The notes: generated by a model from the sequence alone, not told the origin. A stretch of DNA of 64,000 nt from Poriferisodalis sp964484385 (GCA_964484385.1 CAZAFV010000004.1:1-64000), one strand, 5' to 3'; numbered from the stretch's first letter, positions 1 to 8,746 are shown. Program-made: numbers and translations.

Positions 1-312
1 GTAGGTGACCTGCTCGGCGAACAGCCGGATATTGAGCGTGTGCAGCACCCGGCCTGAGCACGGCGCAGCGAAGTACAGCTCGAGGTGGCGATCGGTGTTC
101 CACGCGAAGGTGGCGACTCGCCCGCTTGCAGAGATGCCCAGATCGTCCAGCGCGCCGCCGAGCAGCCTGGTCCGTTCGGCCCAGCGCCCGTAGTTCGTGC
201 GTTCGATGCCCGTTGCGGTGGCAGTCACCAGTTCCTTGTCCGCGAACAGCGTCTCGGCGCGTTCGAACAGTGGATCGAGGGTGAGCGGCAGGTCCATCAT
301 CGTCGAGTCCAT
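1..312 (-). CDS. Acyl-CoA synthetase (AMP-forming), N-terminal fragment
   Basis: These are the first 104 residues of an AMP-forming acyl-CoA ligase, which would activate a fatty or other carboxylic acid to its CoA thioester; the gene runs off the left edge. Visible features are the N-terminal helix DPLFERAETLFADKE, the segment YGRWAERTRLLGGALDDLGI and the strand VATFAWNTDRHLELYFAAPC followed by LHTLNIRLF. This is the order seen at the start of FadD-like ligases, where the last piece precedes the nucleotide-binding core. The AMP-binding loop and catalytic Lys lie outside the window. The start is ATG at 312; in-frame ATGs at 300 and 297 are alternatives. It is divergent from the next gene, with 83 bp between them. 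Family is confident; substrate cannot be read. Confidence 0.85.
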   Translation of the reverse strand, partial: MDSTMMDLPLTLDPLFERAETLFADKELVTATATGIERTNYGRWAERTRLLGGALDDLGISASGRVATFAWNTDRHLELYFAAPCSGRVLHTLNIRLFAEQVTY

Positions 313-381
313 GACGCCGCAGGCTAGAGGCCATTGCCCCGCACGTCGGAGGCGATGCCGGTGGAGACCTGCGCTACTGCG

Positions 382-387
382 TAGCCT
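382..387 (+). promoter_or_regulatory. TAGCCT -10 box, leaderless start
   Basis: TAGCCT lies 8 nt before the GTG at 396. This spacing puts the transcription start at or next to the start codon, so the mRNA is probably leaderless. Confidence 0.6.
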
Positions 388-395
388 CGACAGAG

Positions 396-1127
396 GTGGC
401 AGACGACGGCCGAGATGACACAGCGGCGGCCGAAGGCGCCCATTCCGAGCATGCATCGGCGGGTCCAGTGATCACCGACGCCGATCGTCGGCGGATGCAG
501 CTGCTGGCAGCGGTGCCTGTGGGCTTCGCCTTGGCGGCCTATGCCGGGCAGATCTTCTTCGCTGCGCTCATTGCGCGGGCGCCGCTGCTGCTGCTCTCGC
601 TCAACGCCACCGATCCCATCCTGCTCGGCGTGGCCCATCAGGCCCCGCTGTGGGCGTTCATGGCCATCGGGCTGACTCGCCTGTTCATCACCGACCCGTT
701 CCTGTACCGGCTCGGCTACGACTACGGCCCCAATGCAAAGGCCTACCTTGCCGAGGAGTTCGGACCCCGCAGCCGTGTCATCCGCACCATGGACTGGCTG
801 GAGCGCTGGTTCCCGCGCGCAGGCTGGCTGCTGCTGTTCGCCATTCCCGGCTACCCGATGTGCTTGCTGTCGGGCATTGCGCGGATGCGCCAATTGCTGT
901 TCGTGGTGGTGAACCTGGCCGGCACCATCACTCGCCTGGCGCTGGTGTGGTGGGTTGCCGATCTGTTCGCGGGGCCCCTCGGAGCGGTCATCAGGTTCAT
1001 CAATCGCTACTCGATCCCGTTCACCGTGGCGATGTTCGTGCTGGTTGTGGTGCAGACGGCCCGCAATCAGCGCCGGAACGCGGCCACAGAGCAGCATTCG
1101 TTCGAGGCAGGAACCGACGACGTATAG
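396..1127 (+). CDS. DedA/VTT-like integral membrane protein
   Basis: The product is a 243-residue polytopic membrane protein. After an acidic N-terminal tail of about 30 residues come a hydrophobic segment near 35-60, another near 80-95, and three C-terminal segments. The stretch LLLFAIPGYPMCLLSGIARM followed by NLAGTITRLALVWW resembles the re-entrant loop and following helix of DedA/SNARE-associated (VTT) proteins, which move lipids or maintain membrane homeostasis. The match is by eye and partial, so the family call is tentative. Start is GTG at 396, fixed by the TAGCCT box. ftsK follows 48 bp downstream on the same strand but has its own promoter. Confidence 0.5.
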   Translation: MADDGRDDTAAAEGAHSEHASAGPVITDADRRRMQLLAAVPVGFALAAYAGQIFFAALIARAPLLLLSLNATDPILLGVAHQAPLWAFMAIGLTRLFITDPFLYRLGYDYGPNAKAYLAEEFGPRSRVIRTMDWLERWFPRAGWLLLFAIPGYPMCLLSGIARMRQLLFVVVNLAGTITRLALVWWVADLFAGPLGAVIRFINRYSIPFTVAMFVLVVVQTARNQRRNAATEQHSFEAGTDDV

Positions 1128-1162
1128 CCAGCGGGGTCTCCAAAGGTCCGGCCCCGCCTCGG

Positions 1163-1168
1163 TACTCT
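1163..1168 (+). promoter_or_regulatory. TACTCT -10 box before ftsK
   Basis: TACTCT lies 7 nt before the GTG start at 1176, consistent with a leaderless ftsK transcript. Confidence 0.6.
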
Positions 1169-1175
1169 CGCTGAG

Positions 1176-3542
1176 GTGAGTGCGCGCAGCGCTGCCGGGG
1201 CCAATGGCTCAAATGACGCGTCCAAGTCGTCGTCTGCACACGACGGTCGTAGCGGGCTCTCGCGGGTCGTTCGCAATGCCCTGAGCGGCCGATCCCGCGA
1301 GATCGTGGCGCTGTCGCTGTTTGCGCTTGCCGTGATCTGCGCGTTGGGGCTGCTGGGCGACCGAGCGGGTGTCGTGGGCCGAGTTTTGGGGAGCGCGCTC
1401 GCAATTCTGCTGGGCGTGTTCCGGTACGTCGTGCCGATCCTGCTCGTCTGGATCGGCGTCGCGCTCGCCCGCATGACTGCCTCAGAGCGGAGCGGCCGTA
1501 TCGCTTTCGGGCTAAGCATGCTCACGGTTGCATTCGCTGCAGCCGCACACCTGTCCGGATCCGCCGACGGCTTCGGATCGCTGGAGGACCTGCGGGGCAG
1601 CGGGGGAGTGCTGGGTGCCGTCGTTGCCGAGCCCCTGCGACGCCTGATCGACGATCCCGCGACATGGGTGCTGCTGCTGCTGGTGATGCTGTTCGCAGTC
1701 ATGATCGTCGCCAACATCGGCCTCGGCCAGGTGTTGCGATGGATATGGACCGGTCTGTCTGCGCTCGGTCAGAAGCTGAGCGGCTCGCTGTCGAAGGGTG
1801 CCCGAAGCCTGCAGCGCGTCGGCGAGGATCCCGAACCCCCGTCGTTCGGGGAAGAGCAGTACGACCTAGAGACTGAGCCGGCTGGCGAGACTCCGGGCCT
1901 GGACCTGGGCACCTCCGATGCCAGCGAGGCGGCACCCGACGAGGCTGTCTTCGAGCCATCGCCCCCGCAGTTCGTCGAGCCTCCCTCCGAACAAGCCGTC
2001 CCGACGCCTGTGCCGGCGGCCCTCGCGACCAGCAAGGGCACGGGAGGGAGCGGCCAGCGTCCGCGCTGGAAGCTGCCGAAGAAGTCGATGCTCAAGCGCA
2101 GCGGCACCCAGCAGTTCGACCGGGCACAGCTGTCGGCGGGTGCAGCGGCATTGGTGGCGGCGCTGGCCAGTCACGGCGTGGAGACCCAGGTCACCGGCTG
2201 GGAGCCTGGCCCGACGGTCACGCGCTACGAGCTGAAGCTAGGCCCGGGCGTGAAGGTGTCGCGGGTCACAGCCCTCCATAAGGACATCGCCTATGCCATG
2301 GCCGCCGCCGATGTCCGGATCCTCGCGCCGATCCCCGGCCGGTCAGCGATCGGCATCGAGGTTCCCAACTCTGACCGTCACCTGGTCGCGCTCGGCGACA
2401 TCCTGTCCGCCAAGGCCGCGACCGAAGCCGTGCACCCGCTCGAAGTGGCGATGGGCAAGGACATCTCGGGTCGTGAAGTCATGCTCAATCTGGCCACGAT
2501 GCCCCACGTGCTCATAGCCGGCGCGACCGGCTCGGGCAAGTCGTCGTGCATCAACTCGATTATTGCGTCACTGCTCATGCGATCCACACCCGATGAGGTG
2601 CGGATGATCCTCGTCGACCCCAAACGGGTGGAGCTCGGGCAGTACGACGGCCTGCCGCACCTGCTGACAGCCGTGGTGACCGAGCCGCGCAAGGCGGCGA
2701 ATGCCCTGGCGTGGGCTGTGAAGGAGATGGAGCGCCGCTACGACGTGCTGTCGGAGGCGGGCTTCCGTGACATCACTGGATACAACGCGGCCGTGCTGGA
2801 CGGGGCACTGCACAGCGACGAGAGCGAGCTGCTGGGCAACGACCAGCCGCACGAGTCGATGCCGTTCATCGTCGTGGTCGTCGACGAGCTGAACGACCTC
2901 ATGATGGTGGCGGCCCGCGACGTCGAGGAGTCCATCACGCGCCTGGCTCAGATGGCCCGTGCCGTCGGCGTCCACCTCGTCGTTGCCACCCAGCGCCCGA
3001 GCGTCAACGTCATCACCGGGGTGATCAAGGCCAACATCCCCAGCCGGCTGGCGTTCGCCGTGTCCAGCCTGGCTGACAGCCGGGTCATCCTCGACCAGCC
3101 CGGCGCTGAGCGGTTGGTGGGCCAGGGCGACATGCTGCTGCTGTCGGCGAACTCCAGCACGCCGCGCCGCATCCAGGGTGCGTGGGTGAGTGAGTCGGAG
3201 GTTGCCCATGTGGTGGCTCACTGGCGCCGCCAAGCACCCGATGTCGAATACGTGGAAGGCGTGGAGGGCACTGACGATTCGGATGGCAGCAGCATCCTGC
3301 CGGGCGGCACCACCGGCGATGCCGATGACGACGAGCTGCTGCGCCAGGCAATGGCCATCGTGGTGGAGACCCAGCTCGGCTCGACATCCATGCTGCAGCG
3401 CAAGCTGAAAGTCGGCTTCGCCCGCGCCGGACGGCTGATGGACTTGCTCGAGCAGCGGGGCGTGGTGGGTCCGTCGCAGGGCTCCAAGGCCCGCGACGTG
3501 CTGATGACGCCCGAGGAACTGTCGAGCGCGCTGGGAGAGTGA
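1176..3542 (+). CDS. ftsK: DNA translocase FtsK/SpoIIIE
   Basis: This 788-residue protein is the septal DNA pump that clears chromosome termini during division. The N-terminus has four predicted membrane helices (about residues 43-190), then an acidic and proline-rich linker to about 305. The motor follows, with Walker A GATGSGKSS near residue 449, the Walker B region FIVVVVDELNDL, and RLAQMARAVGVHLVVATQRP. The last 70 residues form the winged-helix gamma domain that reads polar DNA motifs (MLQRKLKVGFARAGRLMDLL). All expected parts are present; length is normal for actinobacteria. GTG start is fixed by the leaderless promoter. It is convergent with the P450 gene, with 27 bp between stops. In many actinobacteria pgsA-cinA-recA follow closely; here they come 28 kb later. 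Confidence 0.97.
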   Translation: MSARSAAGANGSNDASKSSSAHDGRSGLSRVVRNALSGRSREIVALSLFALAVICALGLLGDRAGVVGRVLGSALAILLGVFRYVVPILLVWIGVALARMTASERSGRIAFGLSMLTVAFAAAAHLSGSADGFGSLEDLRGSGGVLGAVVAEPLRRLIDDPATWVLLLLVMLFAVMIVANIGLGQVLRWIWTGLSALGQKLSGSLSKGARSLQRVGEDPEPPSFGEEQYDLETEPAGETPGLDLGTSDASEAAPDEAVFEPSPPQFVEPPSEQAVPTPVPAALATSKGTGGSGQRPRWKLPKKSMLKRSGTQQFDRAQLSAGAAALVAALASHGVETQVTGWEPGPTVTRYELKLGPGVKVSRVTALHKDIAYAMAAADVRILAPIPGRSAIGIEVPNSDRHLVALGDILSAKAATEAVHPLEVAMGKDISGREVMLNLATMPHVLIAGATGSGKSSCINSIIASLLMRSTPDEVRMILVDPKRVELGQYDGLPHLLTAVVTEPRKAANALAWAVKEMERRYDVLSEAGFRDITGYNAAVLDGALHSDESELLGNDQPHESMPFIVVVVDELNDLMMVAARDVEESITRLAQMARAVGVHLVVATQRPSVNVITGVIKANIPSRLAFAVSSLADSRVILDQPGAERLVGQGDMLLLSANSSTPRRIQGAWVSESEVAHVVAHWRRQAPDVEYVEGVEGTDDSDGSSILPGGTTGDADDDELLRQAMAIVVETQLGSTSMLQRKLKVGFARAGRLMDLLEQRGVVGPSQGSKARDVLMTPEELSSALGE

Positions 3543-3569
3543 CGGCGAGCGGCACCGCCCGCCGCTGGC

Positions 3570-4808
3570 TCAGATGCCGACGCGGATCTGCAGGTTGCGG
3601 GGGCCGCGCACCTGCACGCCGCCCCATTCCACGCCGCCGTGACCGACATCGGTGGCGAGCTCGAAGTTCGGGAACCGGGCCAGCCATTCCTCGATGGCGA
3701 CCTTCAGCTCCATGCGGGCCAGGTTGGAGCCCAAGCAGCGGTGGATCCCGAGCCCGAACGCGAAGTGGCGGTTCTCGGCCCGATCGATGACGACCTCGTC
3801 GGGACGGTCGAACTTGGACGGATCGCGGTTGCCGGCGCCGAACGGCAGCAGCACCTTGTCGCCCTTGGCCACGGGGCAGCCGCCGATCTCGGCGTCGTCG
3901 GTGGCGGTGACGCGGGCCATGGTGACCGGCGAGTAGGCACGCAGGAACTCTTCGATGGCCATAGGGATGAGCTCCGGATCGGCCACGAGCCGCTCGCGGT
4001 CAGCAGAGTTCATGGCCAAGTGCATCAAGCTGGCCGAGATCGAGCTCCACGTGGTGTCGATGCCCGCCAGCAGCAACAGGAAGCTGGCACCAGTGATGTG
4101 GTGGTTGGCCAGCGGGTCGCCGTTGGGCAGCTTCATGTCGAGCAGCTTTGATGGCAGGTCGTCTGCGCGTTCCTGACGCCGCTCGTCGGTGAGCTCGCCG
4201 AAGTAGTGGAGCACCTCACGGGTCGCGTTTGCCCGCCGGTCGAACTCGTCGCCCTTGGACTGCAGCACGTCGACCGCCCAGCGGGTGAACTTGGGCTCGT
4301 CCGACTCGGGCAGTCCCAGGATGCGGGCAATGACCCGCACGGGAATGTGCTTGGAATAGGTGTCGGCGGCATCCGTCACGCCGCTGCGGCCCTCATCCGC
4401 CCCGGTTTCGGCTGCGATGGCGTCGATGCGCTCGCGGGCGATGCTGCGAGTGACCTCGACCATTTCCTCCACGGCCGTAGGACCGAAGAACGGCAGCAGC
4501 AATCGGCGCGCGTCGGTGTGGAACGGCGGATCCGAGGTGATCGGCGGGGCGGTAAGCAGCCCGACGCCTTCAGGCGTGGGCGCCACGGCGATGTCGCGGG
4601 AACTGAAGTTCTCGGTGTCGTAGGCGACCGCTGCGATGTCGTCCCACGTCGTGGGCATCCAGTGCCCGTCATTGTGGGGGCTGTGGGCGACGGGACATTC
4701 GGCGCGCAGCTCGTCCCACACGTCTGCGGCGCCCTGGATGTACTCATCGCTGTAGACGTCGAAGTCCCGCTCTGCAGAAGCGCTGTCGGTGTCAGCAGTC
4801 GTGCTCAT
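3570..4808 (-). CDS. Cytochrome P450
   Basis: This 412-residue soluble P450 would hydroxylate or oxidise a small lipophilic substrate using electrons from a ferredoxin system not encoded nearby. It has the I-helix oxygen-binding motif LAGIDTTW, the K-helix ExxR (EEFLRAYSP), and the heme loop FAFGLGIHRCLG with thiolate Cys358. The length and lack of a membrane anchor fit bacterial class I P450s (CYP105/107/125-like range). ATG at 4808 is chosen because AAAGGAG stands just upstream; the longer open frame to 4970 overlaps the divergent MBL gene. A TACGCT box at 4854-4859 could supply the promoter. The neighbours are other oxidative catabolic genes, but the substrate cannot be told. Confidence 0.93.
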   Translation of the reverse strand: MSTTADTDSASAERDFDVYSDEYIQGAADVWDELRAECPVAHSPHNDGHWMPTTWDDIAAVAYDTENFSSRDIAVAPTPEGVGLLTAPPITSDPPFHTDARRLLLPFFGPTAVEEMVEVTRSIARERIDAIAAETGADEGRSGVTDAADTYSKHIPVRVIARILGLPESDEPKFTRWAVDVLQSKGDEFDRRANATREVLHYFGELTDERRQERADDLPSKLLDMKLPNGDPLANHHITGASFLLLLAGIDTTWSSISASLMHLAMNSADRERLVADPELIPMAIEEFLRAYSPVTMARVTATDDAEIGGCPVAKGDKVLLPFGAGNRDPSKFDRPDEVVIDRAENRHFAFGLGIHRCLGSNLARMELKVAIEEWLARFPNFELATDVGHGGVEWGGVQVRGPRNLQIRVGI

Positions 4809-4853
4809 GACGGCTCCTTTGAGTCCCCGCGGGCGCGGTCCGAGGCGCCTCCC

Positions 4854-4877
4854 AGCGTAGGCGACGGGTTCTACGCT
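4854..4877. promoter_or_regulatory. Back-to-back TACGCT boxes for P450 and MBL genes
   Basis: The 125-bp divergent region holds TACGCT on the minus strand (4859 to 4854, toward the P450) and TACGCT on the plus strand (4872-4877, toward the MBL gene). Both genes have purine-rich ribosome sites, so these would give short leaders of about 40-50 nt. Confidence 0.4.
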
Positions 4878-4933
4878 GCGCCGTAGTACTGAACAAGCAC
4901 GAGCGGCCGCTTCGGCAGGTTCGAGGGGGGCAC

Positions 4934-5887
4934 ATGTCGGAACATGCAGGTCATGGAGCACACGCGTCAATCGAGGCGGCGCAGCTCAGCGAGGTAGCCC
5001 CGGGCGTGTACAGCTACGTGCAGCCGGATGGCACGTGGTTCATCAACAACATGGGGTTCATCGCCGGCTCCAGCGCTGTGGTGTCGATCGACACCACCTC
5101 GACGGAGCGCCGCAACCGGGCGTACCTGGAGGCCATTGCGTCGGTGACGTCGAACCCCGTGAGGGTTGTGGTCAACACGCATCATCACGCCGACCACACC
5201 CACGGCAACTACCAATTCACTGACGCCGCGATCATCTCGCACGCCAAGTGCCGTGACGTGATGATGGCCGCGGGTATCCCCGACTACAGCGCTGTCTTTC
5301 CCGGTGTCGAGTGGGGGGACCTGCAGTTCCGGGCGCCTGACGTGACCTTCGAGGGCTCGATGGTGCTGCATCTCGACGACCGTCGGATCGAACTGTCGGA
5401 CCTGGGCTTTGTGGCCCACACCGACGGCGACATCGTGGCGTGGCTGCCCGATTGCCGGGTGCTGTTCTGCGGCGACCTGATCTTCCACGGCGGCACGCCC
5501 TTCGCGCTGTTCGGATCGGTCGCGGGGACCATCCGGGCCATGGACGTCATCGAGAGCTTCGGCGCCGAGGTCATCGTGCCGGGCCACGGCCCGCACTTCG
5601 GCGGCGATGACATCGAGCGGGTGCTCGAAGAACAGCGCTCATACCTGCGTTTCGTGCAGGAAGCGGCCGCAGAGGGGCTGGCAGCAGGCAGGTCACCGCT
5701 CGAGCAGGCCCAGGCCACCGACCTCGGCCCGCACGGCCGCTACACCGACCCCGAGCGACTCGCCGGCAACCTGCACGTCGCCTACCGCGAAGCAGCATCG
5801 GGCGGCTACGAATTCCCCGGCGTCCCCCAGGCGATCATGGACATGGTCGCCTACAACGGCGGCGCCCTGCCGCGCTGTGTTGCCTAG
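4934..5887 (+). CDS. Metallo-beta-lactamase fold hydrolase
   Basis: A 317-residue MBL-fold enzyme. The zinc site is clear: VVNTHHHADHTHGN near residues 79-92 (HxHxDH), GDLIFHGGTP near 182 supplies the bridging Asp, and VIVPGHGPHFGG supplies the last His. No signal peptide is seen, so it is cytoplasmic and probably opens an ester, lactone or thioester. It is not a typical secreted beta-lactamase. The start ATG 4934 is preceded by GAGGGGGG. It is divergent from the P450. Its last 39 bp (AYNGGALPRCVA stop) recur as a diverged copy just downstream, which suggests a lost tandem paralogue. The substrate is not known. Confidence 0.85.
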   Translation: MSEHAGHGAHASIEAAQLSEVAPGVYSYVQPDGTWFINNMGFIAGSSAVVSIDTTSTERRNRAYLEAIASVTSNPVRVVVNTHHHADHTHGNYQFTDAAIISHAKCRDVMMAAGIPDYSAVFPGVEWGDLQFRAPDVTFEGSMVLHLDDRRIELSDLGFVAHTDGDIVAWLPDCRVLFCGDLIFHGGTPFALFGSVAGTIRAMDVIESFGAEVIVPGHGPHFGGDDIERVLEEQRSYLRFVQEAAAEGLAAGRSPLEQAQATDLGPHGRYTDPERLAGNLHVAYREAASGGYEFPGVPQAIMDMVAYNGGALPRCVA

Positions 5888-5964
5888 GAGGCTGTGCTGG
5901 CAGTAGTCGGCCCATCCGAGACTGCGCCTATAACGGCGGTGCCCTGCCGCGTTGTCTGGCCTAG
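5849..5964. repeat. 39-bp direct repeat of the MBL gene 3' end
   Basis: Copies are 5849-5887 (end of the MBL gene) and 5926-5964. The second reads A-Y-N-G-G-A-L-P-R-C-L-A-stop in the same strand, with mostly third-position changes. It is separated by 38 bp of unrelated sequence and overlaps the SMP-30 stop. The pattern fits the remnant of a second MBL gene whose body was replaced. Confidence 0.75.
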
Positions 5965-6884
5965 AACGGCAGCTTGAGGCCGGGGCGGGGCCAGTCGCCG
6001 ACGGCGAGGCGGCCGGTGCCCGACAGGGTGACGTACGCCGTACGCATGTCGTCGCCGCCGAAGCAGATGTTGGTGGTTGCCGAATCGTCGGTGGGGGCGA
6101 ACTCGAGCTCTTCACCATCGCGGGTGAAGGTGCTGATGCCGCCGGTGAGGATCGTGGCCACGCTCACGTTGCCCTCAGCGTCCATGGCCAGCGAGTCGAA
6201 GTACTTGCGGCCGGCCGGTCGGGCCAGGAACCAGCCCCGCGCCGGTACACCGGCGGCAACCTTGCCCGGGCCCTCGAGGTCGAACGCGAACATGGCGCCC
6301 TGGAACGTCTCGGCCACATAGACCCGGTCTTCTTCGGGGGAGATGCCCACGCCATTCGGACCGTCCATCGGGAATGCAATCTCCTCGATGTGACTGCCGT
6401 CGGCCTTGGCGTAGTACAGGCCGCCCCGGTCCCGGTCACGGGTGCGCGTCTTGCCGTGATCGGTGAACCAGAAGCCGCCGGTGGAGTCGAACATGATGTC
6501 GTTCGGCCCCTTGAGCGACACGCCGTTCACATCGGCGTACAGGATGTCCACCTCGCCGGTCTCGAGGTCGATGCGCTCGATGCGGCCGGTGGTGTAGTCG
6601 GATGCCACCTCGCCAGGCACGGTGCGGCCCCGCACGGTGATCCACTCGAAGCCGCCGTTGTTGCACACGTACAGCGCGCCGTCGGGGCCCAGTGCTGCGC
6701 CGTTCGGCCCGCCGCCCGGCGTGGCCAGGATGTCCTTGCGACCGTCGGAGACATCGACGCGGGTAATCGTGCCGCGCCCGATCTCGACGACGGCCACCGA
6801 GCCGTCTGCCAGCACCACCGGTCCCTCGGGGAAGATCAGGCCGTCGGTGATGGTCTCGAAGTGGTCAGGTCCGAAAAAGCTCAT
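5961..6884 (-). CDS. SMP-30/gluconolactonase-family protein
   Basis: A 307-residue six-bladed beta-propeller of the SMP-30/gluconolactonase/LRE family, which hydrolyses sugar or other lactones with one divalent metal. Family features are FPEGPVVLADGSV at the first blade (metal Glu), GGGPNGAALGPDGALYVCNN, GPNDIMFDSTGGFWFTDHGK with the conserved Asn and Asp, and DGPNGVGISPEEDRVYVAET. The start is ATG 6884: TAGCGT lies 8 nt upstream, and the longer frame to 6932 lacks a better signal. It lies downstream of the PhyH and SDR genes on the same strand but has its own promoter. A paralogue is at 23498-24352. The natural lactone is unknown. Confidence 0.85.
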   Translation of the reverse strand: MSFFGPDHFETITDGLIFPEGPVVLADGSVAVVEIGRGTITRVDVSDGRKDILATPGGGPNGAALGPDGALYVCNNGGFEWITVRGRTVPGEVASDYTTGRIERIDLETGEVDILYADVNGVSLKGPNDIMFDSTGGFWFTDHGKTRTRDRDRGGLYYAKADGSHIEEIAFPMDGPNGVGISPEEDRVYVAETFQGAMFAFDLEGPGKVAAGVPARGWFLARPAGRKYFDSLAMDAEGNVSVATILTGGISTFTRDGEELEFAPTDDSATTNICFGGDDMRTAYVTLSGTGRLAVGDWPRPGLKLPF

Positions 6885-6892
6885 GGCCGCCG

Positions 6893-6898
6893 ACGCTA
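6893..6898 (-). promoter_or_regulatory. TAGCGT -10 box, leaderless start of SMP-30 gene
   Basis: On the minus strand TAGCGT ends 8 nt before the ATG at 6884, supporting a leaderless transcript and the shorter start. Confidence 0.6.
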
Positions 6899-6945
6899 CT
6901 TCGCGGCCATGCCTGGCTTCCTGCCAAACCAACGTTGCAACGCTG

Positions 6946-7944
6946 TCAGCTCAGCGCGTCGCGCCAGGGTGATGCGTCGATGCCGCGGTAGCGGTGTTCG
7001 AGAGCGTCGACCAGTTCGGGTGTCCAGTACGGGTGGCCAGGCAACGGGGCGCCGAACAAGGACAGCTCGTCGGGTGTGCAGGAGGCGGCGAACTTGGACC
7101 ACAGGGGTCCATTCGAGACCGGCTGCACGTTGTCGTAGCCGATCCAGTCGGCGCCGCCGGGCTTGAATGAGGCGCTCATCAGGAATCGGCTGCCGCCGGG
7201 ACGGGTGAGGTCGACGCCGCGGTGCCACACGTCTGGCCGGTACGCCAAGAACGAGCCGCGCACTCCTGCGGCAGAGATCCGATCGCCGTCGGGCGGACCG
7301 TCGTAGGGCTGGGTGGCGTCGGCAGGGCCTCCGGCCAACTCGGTGGGTGCCACGCCGTCATCCACATCGCTCAGGTACAGGAAGCCCTCCAGGTTCCACC
7401 AGCCGGCTTCGAGACGGTCGGGCACCACGTTGTGGTTGCGGTCCTGATGGAACGGCTGCTCGTAGTTGGCAACCCCGGTGTACTTGCCCCAGATGCGGGC
7501 CTGGTAGATGCGGATGTCGTCGATGCCCATCGCCTTGCGGGCGAACCGCAGCACATCGGCGTGTACCTGCAGCCGGTTCAGCCGGTGCGAGGTGTACGGG
7601 AACAGGATGTGGCCCAGGAACTGCTCAGGGCGGAACGCCGCCCCTTCGGAGTCGGCCTCGGGGAACTTGTGGCCTTGGTTGTAGCTGCGTCCGACGAAGC
7701 GTTCCCGAAGCGCCGGGTCGCCCGAGTGGAACTCCACGGGCCGGGGGTACAGGTCCCAGAGCTCTTCGACGGCATGGTCGATATCCGCCGTCGGCACGAG
7801 CTGATCGACCAGTACCCAGCCGTGCTCGCGCCAATGCTGTGCCGCCTCGTCGAGATCGGCAATGCCGACGCTCGTGGCGCCGGCATCGGTGCGATCGTCG
7901 ACGCTCGTGGCGTCGGCGTCGGTGCGATCGACGGGCGTGCTCAC
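6946..7944 (-). CDS. Phytanoyl-CoA dioxygenase (PhyH) family protein
   Basis: A 332-residue Fe(II)/2-oxoglutarate-dependent dioxygenase of the PhyH family. The iron site is the HQD of PFHQDRNHNVVP, with the distal His in FLAYRPDVWHRGVDL; the 2-oxoglutarate-anchoring Arg is likely in RPGGSRFLM. The protein would hydroxylate an acyl-CoA or small molecule. GTG at 7944 is chosen because it sits 4 nt after the SDR stop, implying translational coupling; the longer frame to 8112 would overlap the SDR in another frame and has low-complexity sequence. Residues 5-26 carry a two-copy 11-residue repeat (RTDADATSV and RTDAGATSV) encoded by a 33-bp tandem repeat. SDR and PhyH form an operon, plausibly acting on one substrate. 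Confidence 0.85.
   Translation of the reverse strand: MSTPVDRTDADATSVDDRTDAGATSVGIADLDEAAQHWREHGWVLVDQLVPTADIDHAVEELWDLYPRPVEFHSGDPALRERFVGRSYNQGHKFPEADSEGAAFRPEQFLGHILFPYTSHRLNRLQVHADVLRFARKAMGIDDIRIYQARIWGKYTGVANYEQPFHQDRNHNVVPDRLEAGWWNLEGFLYLSDVDDGVAPTELAGGPADATQPYDGPPDGDRISAAGVRGSFLAYRPDVWHRGVDLTRPGGSRFLMSASFKPGGADWIGYDNVQPVSNGPLWSKFAASCTPDELSLFGAPLPGHPYWTPELVDALEHRYRGIDASPWRDALS
7867..7932. repeat. Two-copy 33-bp tandem repeat inside the PhyH gene
   Basis: Copies at 7867-7899 and 7900-7932 differ at only a few positions and keep the reading frame, adding an 11-residue duplication to the disordered N-terminus of the dioxygenase. Confidence 0.8.
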
Positions 7945-7948
7945 GAGC

Positions 7949-8746
7949 TCAGTCGGCGCCCTGTGCGTCGTCGACGGTGATGCAGGTGCCGGACACGAAG
8001 TCCGACAGCGGCGACACCAGGTACAGCAGCGTCGAGTCGAGCTGCGAGGGCTTGCCGAGACGGCGACGGGGGAACATCTGGGTGAAGTCGCCCATGCGCT
8101 CGAGCATCCCATCCATCATCTCGCTGTCGAACGCACCTGGGGCGATGGTGTTGACGTTGATGTGGTAGCGGGCGAACTCCTGGGCCAGCACTTCGGTCAT
8201 GCGCACCACGGCGCTCTTGGTGATGGCATACATGGAGGTGCCCAGCGGCGCCCTGAATGCGGCCCCCGACGAAATGTTGACGATCCGGCCGGGCAGTTCG
8301 GCAGCGATCAGGCGACGTGCGACCTCGCACGACAGGTGGAACAGCGACGTGAGGTTGGTGGAGATCATCTCGTCGACGAAGGCTGGGTCCATCTTGAGTG
8401 CCAAGCGGGCGTCGGGCTTGCCGGCGTTGTTCACGAGGATCTGCACGGTCCCGAGCTGGGACTCGGCGGTGGCGACGGCCTCGAACAGCGCCTCGGTGTC
8501 GGTCACGTCGAGCGGGATGGGCAGCACGGTGGCGCCGCTGGCCTCCAGCTCGCCGGCCAGGGCATTCAGCCGTTCGACACGGCGACCGCAAATCACCACG
8601 CTGGCGCCGCAGGCAGCCAGCACCGTGGCGAAACGGCGGCCCAATCCCGACGAGGTGCCGGTGACGAACGCCGTCTGACCGCCCAGGTCGGCCGACCACT
8701 GGGGCGGCAGGCTGACCTCGGCTCCGGCGCTGGCGTCGTCGTTCAT
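7949..8746 (-). CDS. Short-chain dehydrogenase/reductase
   Basis: A 265-residue classical SDR that oxidises an alcohol or reduces a ketone with NAD(P). The cofactor site is FVTGTSSGLGRRF (TGxxxGxG), the structural motif LVNNAGKPD, the catalytic Ser in NISSGAAF, and the catalytic Tyr/Lys in YAITKSAVV. The start ATG 8746 has GAGGAGG about 5 nt upstream; the longer frame to 8791 lacks such a site. It is the first gene of a two-gene operon with the PhyH dioxygenase. The substrate is not known. Confidence 0.9.
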   Translation of the reverse strand: MNDDASAGAEVSLPPQWSADLGGQTAFVTGTSSGLGRRFATVLAACGASVVICGRRVERLNALAGELEASGATVLPIPLDVTDTEALFEAVATAESQLGTVQILVNNAGKPDARLALKMDPAFVDEMISTNLTSLFHLSCEVARRLIAAELPGRIVNISSGAAFRAPLGTSMYAITKSAVVRMTEVLAQEFARYHINVNTIAPGAFDSEMMDGMLERMGDFTQMFPRRRLGKPSQLDSTLLYLVSPLSDFVSGTCITVDDAQGAD

